Below are positions 11,701 to 19,820 of a stretch of DNA of 60,000 bases, one piece after another (positions within the stretch are counted from its first letter, which is position 1; each line of letters opens with the position of its first letter). Origin of the DNA: Apostichopus japonicus (lineage: Eukaryota > Echinodermata > Holothuroidea > Aspidochirotida > Stichopodidae); NCBI RefSeq assembly GCF_037975245.1, contig NC_092579.1, positions 14,830,178 through 14,890,177 on the forward strand, read 5' to 3'. The notes below the pieces were generated by a model, which was given only the letters and a program-made list of their open reading frames with translations, searched no databases and was not told the origin of the DNA. A program made the position numbers and the translations under genes.

Positions 11701-14700
11701 AAAAAAGAGAGAGAGCAAAGACGCTATTTATAAGAAAGAATTGGAACCAGAGAATTGTGCTCTACCAGTAGCAGCCAACAATGTCTTTGCTTTTCTTATC
11801 ACTACTCGAAGCTAAGGCACTCGGAACATACCAAATAGCAGGTGAGAAGAGTGACATAGTATCGAGACATCTGTTCCAGGGATGTGCCCAGGATTTCCTG
11901 AGTGCCAGGTACACTGATCGCCGTCCTGGGGGAGGGGTCTAAGAGAGAGGGGGTGCCCCCCTCCCCTTTGAGAAATTTTTCGATTTTTGAAGGTGCTCAA
12001 ATGCCAAATGCTGGCACTTGTGTTGTGTAGCTTTTAAAGCACATACACAAGTACTAGTTTTGCTAACAATTTACATTTTTTATTTTATTTTTCGATTCAT
12101 GTTGAATATATGTTGTTAGGCATGTCAGGATTTTAGATGAAAATAGTGCTGGGCGGGATTCACGATTTTTAAGACAGTGCTGGGCGGTAATTATTAGTGC
12201 TGGGCGGGGCCGCCCAGCGTGGGCACATCCCTGTGTTCATTAACCTCACAGAGACAAACTGCATACCCTATCAACAAATCCATTCCCTGTTATACATCAA
12301 CATACATGCAGGTCCTCAGCTTAGCAAACTAATCAAACTTACATCTGATCCTTTGCAGCACTGGCTGCCAGCAGTTGCTTCAGGGAATCTGGCAAGCCCA
12401 TTAAACTCACACAGAGACAAACTGCATACCCTATCAACAAATCCATTCCCCGTTATACATCAACATACATGCAGGTCCTCAGCTTAGCAAACTAATCAAA
12501 CTTACATCTGATCCTTTGCAGCGCTGGCTGCCATGAGTTGCTTCAGGGAATCTGGCAGGCCTTCCACATCCACAGGATCAGTTAGATCGAGGTGGAAGGC
12601 CTTTGTTGCATCAAGCACATTGTTACTGCAGAAGAAGAAGAAGAAATTATTCATTATGAGGAAACTGCCTCTTAAGTTAAAATCTACACAAGTAAACCCA
12701 TCTGAAAGAAGGAAAGAAGTGGTGGGATATACTTCTCCTCCACAGAAACAGTTAAAGGTCCAGAGAACCTCTTTAAAGTTACAGCACCATTGGTGTGATG
12801 GAAAACACCACAAATAATTTTTTTTGATTATGACTCTATGACTGTTAAACTTTTTGATTATAAGTGATTGGGGATGCAATTAATCCACAATACATTTGCA
12901 TATGAAACAGAAGTCCCTAATTCCCAATTAAATCATGGGGATTAGTAGCTACTCAGTACACTGACCAACAGAAAAGCAAAGGGGAGAAGGAGCGACAGAC
13001 AACGAACAAGCAGACTGATTATGACATAGACTTCTCCAGTCAATTTGCTGACAACACTGGCAATTTTTAAAAATTACAACAAAAATTTATATGTATGTCT
13101 CTAATTCTGTCGGTACTGTGCAACTAAAAATCTTTTCAAATACGAGCCTCGTTATGGAGTCTTCTTTAAGAGTAACCTACGTTGACATGTAAACTTCTGC
13201 AACTCATATTTTGTTATGATGTCACTTATGATGTTGTAAGATGCCCTCATAAGACTTCATCGAACAAAAACTACCAAAAAAATGTCTTCCTCATCACATC
13301 AAAACATGATTCCAACTCAGAGATACCTTACTTCTCCAGCAAAGTTTTGAAGCGATTCAGTTGTCAAACACCAGACAATGTATTCAAATGACATTTACAA
13401 TTTGACTCACTTGAAATCTGTTGTTAGCTTGGCTAGTTGGAGTATTATTTGGTTAAATCTCTCTTGTTGAGCACCATCTAGGTCTACACCAGAATGCCTG
13501 GCTGCTAGTAATGAAGAGGTTAGAATCCTGTTCTGTGGTCCATCTAGAGGATCCTCGGATGTCTTTAGTTTCTTAGAAAAAAAGAAGAAAAAAGAAGAGA
13601 GCTAAAGTTAGTAAGATACAACTCTTCCAATCTGGAATAAACTTTGTGGTAACCAGTCATTTGAATTGCAGCGCAGAAAACACGCATAGGTCAGTGTCAG
13701 GGAAGGTCAGTGCAGCAGAGGTCAGTGTCAAAGGTTACCAGGTCATTCTAGACACGGTAGAGCACGTATGCAAATGGTGTGTGAAGACAGGTAAGTGAGG
13801 AGCTAAGTCAATCCAACTCCTCCAATATCGAATAAGAATTTATTGTAACTGGTCAGTTGCATTGTTGCAGAAAAAATAAAAATGGATCATTGAATGGTCA
13901 GTTGCAAGCTAAGCATTCAAAATAGTCATTTGTTGGTAATAAACATACAATGTCACATAAACCTTGGCATATTGTTATGTTTATATATAACATTGGTGCA
14001 TTGCTCCTACCTTGTACTTATTCACTCAGAGCTATCAGCTTCCAGTAGATTACCTATGTACAAATTGAACAATCAATAAGTGTTCTCACCCATCCACCAT
14101 CCAAATAAACCCAAACAAGATGGACATTTAATTCCAGTAATACATGAAGCAGTTACCATGTCAACATACTTAAATTGTTAGGACACGATGACTCGATGAT
14201 CAAAAACAAATTGCAGAAATTTCTGCTAAACGTTTGCCAGTATTTACCCCCCCTGTTTGCGAAGCATGCAAGGATGACTGAAGTAAATACAGTAAGCAAA
14301 AACAGATGATAAATTAATCTTGATTAACAGTTTCCAAACTATGGGGCATAAACCAAAAGTCTGTCAAGAATAATCTTTTGGTGTGTCGTGTCATTTTTCC
14401 AGATGTCAGAAAGTTTATCAACAGTTGTCAAAGTTTGCCGACAAAGATGGGTTCTAAAGTAAAATATTAAATTAATTTTCTTTCTAAAAAAGAAGTCCGT
14501 AACCCGAGCTACTTTTCACGCATATGGAGCATCTATCGTGAGGGGCATCGAGGAAGATCCTGGGTCGTGAGGCGGGTCATGGACAGCTGCTTTAATAGAT
14601 GGCATACCTTCATTGCATTATACACAGGACGACTTTGGGCAATCTTAGTGGCCACCTTCACCACCAATGGTTGTATCTCCTGGTAAGCATTGCGCAGTTC

Positions 14701-17700
14701 CTCGTGGTTCTTAACGCCGTTCAGATGGTTGACCACACTCCATGAATATTCAAGAGGAAAACCTATCCTTTCCAAAGGGTCTGATACCACAGACCATGAC
14801 AACTGCAAGTCTGGATCTGCAGAGAAATATTTGAAAGAAAATTAATGCCACTGTATAAGATCCTACTAGGAACGAACATGATGCCCTTTAACTTTTGTGC
14901 AGTACAAAATGTATCATATTAAAAGTAAAGATGTTAATTTTAATCTTCAATGGGCACATGTCATGATCCTTGCTGTATGGCAAGATTTTTTTTTTTGTGA
15001 AACTGATATGTCAACAAGTAAACAAGCATTCACTTCAACAGCATAATCTCTTGGAAAGATAAAAGTTAGTAGATTTTTAAGGTATGGAATGTTTTTGGCA
15101 CTGATCACATAAGTGACAGCATTGTATACCGGCATAACACCTACTAATAGAAAGGTTTTCCTTGTTTTCTTAATGGAGGGGAGTGGAAGGGGGAGGAGCT
15201 TACTATATATTTATGCCCATGATGATCACTTTCCATGACATGATGGAGAATCTCTGAAGAATAAACTGTAACTTCATGAAGCCTGATTGTGCAGTAACAC
15301 CAGTATGAGTGAGAATATAAAAATAGACAAAACAGTCTTGTGTGTTCCCATTGAGTTTTGTGTTACATCTCAGGGACAGAACATATTGTCACAATGTACA
15401 AGACTATATAGTTCAGTCACTCTAACTGATGACCCACCCCATAGGTGTTTAAAGCCTGGTCATTTCTCAAATTAAAAAGTGTTACAGAAATACAACCTGG
15501 AATGAAAGCTGTGGTATTTAAATGATCTACAAAATAATCAAACTTTAATTTTGTGCTGAAAGTCATCCTTTAATACTGGTCACTGAAAGCAGTTAGTTGT
15601 ATCTGAAAATTGTTCTTCTTCTATAACCCCCATGCAACGGCTTTAACTAAATAATTACGATTACCTGAGAGTTTTGTTTCAAGTTTCTCGAATTCATTCT
15701 CGACATCAGACAAAATTGATTTCAAACCGGGGACTACATGCTCTGCTCGGATTTCTTCAAACCTAGGAAGGCCGGAATTGTCCAGAAGTGGGTTTTTGTT
15801 ACGGTTACTATGCTCGGCAGCTGAGCAGTACTGTCTTGACGAATATATGCTGCAGAGATACAAAAGAAACAGAAGACAGCTGAAAGGAAGCTAAGTATCA
15901 ATTAACTCATGAATGCTTGCTCATGTCTTCTTGTATCAATCATATATACCAGAAAGATATTCTGTTCTAAGCAGATCCGTGACATGGGAAATAAATTCAG
16001 ATAAAATGATACATGTGTCTGCAAACTATTGATGTATCCAAGAGTGCATGAATGTTTAAAACTAATCTTAGTCATGAAAAGAATGATGGTCAAAGAGGTC
16101 TGAGGAAATTAGTCATCGAAATGGTCTGCAACATTCCTGAAGAGAAAACAGTTAAAGGCATTACTCTGTACACTGAAAAGTAGAGGTTACTTAGGAATAA
16201 AAGAGGGAAGGATAGGGGATAAATCTAGTAGCAGTTTTTTTGTTTTCAAAGTGAATGTGATGTATGACATACCAAACTTATTTTAGACACCAAGATTTGA
16301 ACTGTTCTTTTTACTCTTCAACTAATCTGTTTATAGTATTAGGCAAAATAAATTGTATTAAAGAGGATATAGGGTAGCAATAAAAGAAGGAGGGAGACAT
16401 GCATAGAGACAAATCTCTAGATGCTCCCTTTAAAATGAAGAAAGTGGAGGCTGCTTTATACCAAAACTTGAAAACATCTTGAAATATAAATATTGTTGCA
16501 AAGTATAACACCAAGCGTTCTACAGTGAGCACCATTAGTCATATAACAATTTCTCAAAGAGGAAGGGGATACCCCTTCCCCAGGTCACATCACCCACCTC
16601 TGGATGGTCACACAATGATCAGTCTGAAAATTAGGGGCAACCAAGCGAAAAACTTTTCAACACCAGATTTCTACAGAAGTCCAAGGAGGGATTTCAAATG
16701 GCGCAGTTGTTTATCTTTCATTTCTAAACTCACATTTAAGAAATTTCACTTCTGTTAGATTTCTCCCTTCATAGAGTGTGTCACACTTTGGAAAATGCTA
16801 TAAACATAGAGAAGCTATATTACATATGTCTGGGTTGACACAAAAATTTGAAAATATTTTACAAAAGGACTATATTTTAATTTATGTTGATAAAACAAAA
16901 AAAATTATAAATTCATGGCACCAACCTACAGTACATGTACTGTACTTGTTAAGTTACTGTTGTTGGAATGTTAATTATGTTGTTGAACACCTTGTATGTG
17001 CTTGACTATGCACTAAGATTTATGTAGACCATAAGATGTCTTATCTGAAAGTTGTTCTGTTCTATTAACTATATTTAGTGGCTTAGTATCATGCAAATGA
17101 GGGAAGCACATCATACTCTGTCTATTTGTTTTCTTTCTCTCTGGTTATTAGTTTTCTTCAAACTAACATAAGATGCACAATGCCTGTTGTGCTTGTAATT
17201 TGGTCACCATTTGAAAATGAGCAATTGGATAGGTACCTGTATGGCCAAGAAGAGCAAGTATCCATTGAAGCAACAACTAGAACTGGTATCAGAAACAAAA
17301 GACAACAGCCACATTGCCTACAAAGAGAAGAGATAACTCACCGAAAATAAAATGTAAATGAATTTATGTTGTTATGTCTGCTTGGAAGAATAGCAACTAC
17401 AAATGAATAGCTTCACCTCTCTGACGTTTTCTGTTAGCTAAACGTAATATTTAGTGGTTTCATTTGGAAATAGTGACATTTTAAAAAGGCTCCAAGATGA
17501 TACTAGTGTCTGCAATAGTGTTCCATCTAACAATGGGCTCCTATGGGAAGTTTAATATTTGAGTATATCACCAAATGATGTGTTCTGTGCTACATATTAA
17601 GTGTACATAAGAATGGTTTCAATATGCATTGTATTTGGTTGAACTGGGCAAAATGAAAAAAAAAGTCATGAAATTTATCAATGAACTAGAAAGATTCAAC

Positions 17701-19473
17701 TCCCAGTTATCATTGTTTGAGTTGTCCATGTTTTTTTGAGCTCAATAGTATTAGAAACTCTCATAACATTGGAAAATGACAAAAATAGTATTTTTATACA
17801 GATTCCTGCTACATGGCCATGTAGATATGGACAACCTCAACCTCAGGAATAAACGCATGATTTGGGTGGTTTTCTTGAAACACACTTTATAATCTGGAAA
17901 ATCCAGTACCTGTAAAAGTGTATTGGTTACTATATTGGGTTGGAAATTTTTAACATTAATTTGAAAACAGAGATGTTTCCAATGACCTACAATCATCAAA
18001 CCAAACCTAAGTCCAAGCTGAGATACAAATTTCAAAACATGAAACAACATCTAAGATTTTAATATTTTGAACTGACTTTTTTTTTAAAATACAGGACACC
18101 ATGTTATGGTTAAGCATTTAGCCTACATTCTCTTGATCTCTGCAAATGTGCAAAAAGTTTGGCAGAAAGTACATTTTTAAGATTGTGTGATTATTTACTA
18201 CACAATAATACCACTTAGTGAAGAGTTAGGGATTTATAAGTTAGTGTTTACAATGGAATGCAAATTGAGGCTTTCAATAAACGTTGTGGCTATTCGCACG
18301 AACGTAATCGTGCGAATAACATTGACTATTAGCACACATGTAACTTGACCAATCAGCGCTCGTGGTTGATGTAACCAATGAACTGTCCTGATATGTGCTG
18401 GCCGGGAGGGATGAACAGGACATCGATGGACAATAACACAGCAGTGCATGACAATGGAACAGGAATTTGATAACTATGTGGATTTCCAGGGTTATGTTCA
18501 AAGGATATCTGCGGATACTTTTTCTATTTTTGTAATAAAGAATTCCAAAACCGTTGAAGCAGCAAACAAGCGACTAGATGAATTAAATTCATCATATTCC
18601 TTATGCATTTTAAGAAAGTTTGCAACAAATCTCTTCTGAAATATTCCAAAAAAAATCTGTAATTATTTCTCTGAATTTTCCCAGAATTGATCACATCTCT
18701 GATTTCTCTCATATTTTACAGATTTGGCTATTGATTTTGAAAAAGATAACCATTATTTTGAGAATCAGCAAATTTTCATCGACCAAAATCTTGAGGTGGG
18801 GGGGCGAGGGGGGGGGCAAATCGACCGTGCACACCCAACACTGTGGTTGGGGCCATGGTTTACCTTCCCCGCCTACTCAGTGCTTTTCTAATCACTACAT
18901 GCTAACATGCCTACTTATACCCACATACACGTTCGTGCGAATAACAATCCTTATTGGCACGCCTTCGTGTGTAAAGTCACTGTCTATAAGCACGAGCATG
19001 TTCGTGCGAATATCGATGCTTATTGGTACGTCAACGTAACAATAACGGTTGTTATTGGCACGTGCACGTGCCAATAGACACGACCTTCAATAAAACCTTA
19101 TGCATATAGGCCAGCCCCCCCCCCACCCTCTTCCCTACCTAGGCATATGCTGTAGCATATTGTAATTGTAAATATTCAGCGTTTCTGCTGCCATTTGCAT
19201 TGCATTGTCCGGCTATTCCTTCCATATCGGGGAAACAACTAGGCTTTACGAGGCCCTTAGTTTAACGTTAGGCCGTAGGTATATGTGCCAGTGTATGCTA
19301 AATTCATGCTCTTTAGTCTTGGCTCTGGGTGCTACTGTAAAGTACTAACTTAGACTTAGGTTGTACGGGAGGGAAGTGACAAGGACAGAATTAAATTACC
19401 ATTGCTTCGACCTTGGGAAAAATCTTCTCATGCAAATCCGTTTCATGAGAAGAATGCTCCTAAATAAACTCAT
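5668..19473 (-). CDS. Oligopeptidase A-like M3 zinc metallopeptidase, mitochondrial (3' end beyond window)
   Basis: Fourteen coding exons on the minus strand join in consistent phase into 605 codons; the exon entries give coordinates. The N-terminal ~24 residues are rich in Arg and hydrophobic residues without acidic ones, like a matrix-targeting presequence. The body starts [12 protein letters not shown], as in bacterial OpdA/PrlC and plant organellar oligopeptidase. The zinc site is HEFGH (511-515), split by an intron after HE, with the third ligand Glu expected at 541 in [14 protein letters not shown]3 oligopeptidases cut short peptides and in organelles degrade spent targeting peptides; that role is inferred here. 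Family members are about 680-780 residues, so roughly 100 C-terminal residues lie left of the window. Vertebrate M3 enzymes (THOP1, NLN, MIPEP) are different subfamilies. Introns hold a MITE (11877-12233), a half-exon duplication and a palindromic element (18282-19085). Confidence 0.93.
6146..6350 (-). CDS. M3 peptidase exon 13 (zinc site)
   Basis: Residues 513-580. Acceptor TTTGCAG|TTTGGGC, donor CAAG|GTTTGT. It completes HEFGH and carries [14 protein letters not shown], including the third zinc ligand Glu541. The catalytic residues visible are intact. Confidence 0.94.
7087..7205 (-). CDS. M3 peptidase exon 12
   Basis: Residues 473-512. Acceptor TTTTGCAG|GAAGGAG, donor CATGAG|GTAGCT. It encodes the approach to the active site, ending [10 protein letters not shown]. 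The intron splits the HEXXH zinc motif after HE. Confidence 0.94.
7711..7794 (-). CDS. M3 peptidase exon 11
   Basis: Residues 445-472. Acceptor CCTTCAG|GTCGAC, donor CTTG|GTGAGG. It encodes [20 protein letters not shown], the [17 protein letters not shown] segment preceding the zinc site. Confidence 0.93.
8474..8540 (-). CDS. M3 peptidase exon 10
   Basis: Residues 423-444. Acceptor CTTTTAG|CCTTCAG, donor AATG|GTGAGT. It encodes [14 protein letters not shown], matching VWHPDVRFFE-type sequence. Cys stands where His is common. Confidence 0.9.
8540..9020. repeat. Imperfect tandem duplications inside a peptidase intron
   Basis: The stretch starting GAACTTGGATGATAATATCT at 8711 recurs at 8923, a 212-bp step, with scattered substitutions. 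Looser copies of the TGTATTCTTNATGTAG segment lie around 8600 and 8891. No coding content. Confidence 0.75.
9059..9155 (-). CDS. M3 peptidase exon 9
   Basis: Residues 390-422. Acceptor TTTCACAG|CTTTAACG, donor ATCAAG|GTTAGT. It encodes [20 protein letters not shown], matching the family's E-LRPYFP--KV--GLF motif. Confidence 0.93.
10102..10209 (-). CDS. M3 peptidase exon 8
   Basis: Residues 354-389. Acceptor TTCAAAG|GGAACAT, donor TTCAG|GTAAAA. It encodes [16 protein letters not shown], corresponding to the LQPWDIAYYSEKQ segment of OpdA. Confidence 0.92.
10888..11022 (-). CDS. M3 peptidase exon 7
   Basis: Residues 309-353. Acceptor CTTATAG|GAGTGAGC, donor GAACG|GTGAGT. It encodes [21 protein letters not shown], matching the conserved LLGF-NYAE-S--TKMAE segment of the family. 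Confidence 0.93.
11401..11577 (-). CDS. M3 peptidase exon 6
   Basis: Residues 250-308. Acceptor CGGTAG|GTTTGATG, donor CTGAG|GTAACT. It encodes [10 protein letters not shown] and [13 protein letters not shown], the REEVYRAY-type segment conserved in oligopeptidase A enzymes. Confidence 0.93.
11872..12238. mobile_element. 357-bp MITE with 5-bp target duplication, hAT-like
   Basis: The element at 11877-12233 starts CAGGGATGTGCCCA and ends with its reverse complement TGGGCACATCCCTG. The flanks repeat TGTTC (11872-11876 and 12234-12238). It sits in the intron between peptidase exons 5 and 6. CAGGG ends are typical of hAT elements, most of which make 8-bp duplications, while some subgroups make 5-bp ones. 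The subgroup assignment is inference. No transposase is present. Confidence 0.75.
12238..12561. repeat. 163-bp tandem duplication copying half of peptidase exon 5
   Basis: Copy one is about 12238-12398 and copy two about 12399-12561, stepping 163 bp. Copy two contains the 3' half of real exon 5 and its GTAAGT donor. Copy one contains the same half exon ([18 protein letters not shown], with a Met-to-Leu change) and the donor, but no acceptor-like branch and polypyrimidine tract upstream. It is therefore most likely a non-spliced exon fossil. Confidence 0.85.
12506..12625 (-). CDS. M3 peptidase exon 5
   Basis: Residues 210-249. Acceptor TTCTGCAG|TAACAATG, donor CAGAT|GTAAGT. It encodes [10 protein letters not shown] and [20 protein letters not shown]. 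The 3' half of this exon and its donor are duplicated just downstream in the gene (12238-12398). Confidence 0.92.
13411..13571 (-). CDS. M3 peptidase exon 4
   Basis: Residues 157-209. Acceptor TTCTAAG|AAACTAAAG, donor TTCAA|GTGAGT. It encodes [20 protein letters not shown], aligning without a gap to the corresponding region of OpdA. Confidence 0.9.
14608..14816 (-). CDS. M3 peptidase exon 3
   Basis: Residues 87-156. Acceptor CTCTGCAG|ATCC, donor ATGAAG|GTATGC. It encodes the helical stretch [20 protein letters not shown] and [11 protein letters not shown], colinear with the N-terminal helical domain of oligopeptidase A. Confidence 0.92.
15665..15849 (-). CDS. M3 peptidase exon 2
   Basis: Residues 25-86. 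Acceptor CTCTGCAG|CATATATTC, donor TCAG|GTAATC. It contains the conserved opening [20 protein letters not shown], matching the start of bacterial oligopeptidase A. Confidence 0.9.
15850..18281. other. Peptidase intron 1, no gene recognised
   Basis: Part of the 3.5-kb first intron. It contains only AT-rich DNA and short frames without recognisable features. The rest of the intron holds the palindromic element at 18282-19085. Confidence 0.6.
18273..19094. mobile_element. 804-bp palindrome-rich MITE with 9-bp target duplication
   Basis: The element at 18282-19085 has imperfect inverted ends, (C/G)GT(T/C)GTG(G/T)CTATT(C/G)GCACG. It is flanked by an exact 9-bp direct repeat TTCAATAAA (18273-18281 and 19086-19094). 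Near each end are short palindromes. At 18291-18318 the arms TATTCGCACGA and TCGTGCGAATA enclose six bases. At 19053-19076 a perfect 24-bp palindrome joins TATTGGCACGTG to CACGTGCCAATA. Further related GCACG modules lie around 18936-19045. A 9-bp duplication is typical of Mutator-like elements; the family is not established. Confidence 0.7.
19400..19473 (-). CDS. M3 peptidase exon 1 (presequence)
   Basis: Residues 1-24 plus two bases of codon 25. The ATG at 19471-19473 was chosen because the following residues ([19 protein letters not shown]) form a basic amphipathic presequence. The frame is open further upstream, so an earlier start is possible. The donor is TG|GTAATT. The two leftover bases match the phase of the acceptor at 15849, which supports this join although it spans 3.5 kb. 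Confidence 0.7.
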
Positions 19474-19748
19474 TTTGCTGTTTCTCCGGCCTGCACTCAG
19501 GGTCTGACCTACTGTACGTTTAGGAGATAAAGTCGGTACGGCAAACCTGCATAGTGTACTTATAACTAGTCTGGCAAAGGAAGGTTTGGAGTTTCGAGTT
19601 GGCGTTCCATAGTTTTCATGTACAGTAATAGTACAGATATGCTGCCTAGCCATCGCCGTACCACAGTATAGTACTAAGCAGCCTTCTGTAGTGCAGCGTA
19701 ATATCAACAAATTCTGGTTAAGGCTTATTTGTAACCATTCATTTTAAG
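19474..19748. promoter_or_regulatory. Divergent intergenic segment, probable bidirectional promoter
   Basis: Only 275 bp separate the start codon chosen for the minus-strand M3 peptidase from the SMDT1 ATG on the plus strand. Both products should be mitochondrial. No TATA box is evident at either end. The SMDT1 start lies in AAGATGGC (19746-19753), which resembles the YY1 consensus often found at nuclear genes for mitochondrial proteins, and ACTTCC immediately follows (an ETS-like GGAAGT on the other strand). These factor assignments are inference. Confidence 0.6.
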
Positions 19749-19820
19749 ATGGCAACTTCCAGAATTTTGGCTCTTTCAACGCTACGAAGAAGTTTCTTGG
19801 CGCAGAAATCCACATTGAAG
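19749..19820 (+). CDS. SMDT1: SMDT1 exon 1 (presequence)
   Basis: It encodes 24 residues beginning MATSRILALSTLRRSFLAQK, a typical matrix-targeting sequence. Donor TTGAAG|GTAAAA, phase 0. Confidence 0.88.

Noticed and set aside
12336-12398. Extra peptidase exon
   Set aside because: It has a donor and coding similarity but no acceptor; explained as a fragment of a tandem duplication.
19474-19710. Upstream extension of the peptidase N-terminus by 79 codons
   Set aside because: The frame is open but has no presequence or domain character; the later ATG gives a typical mitochondrial presequence and leaves room for the promoter.
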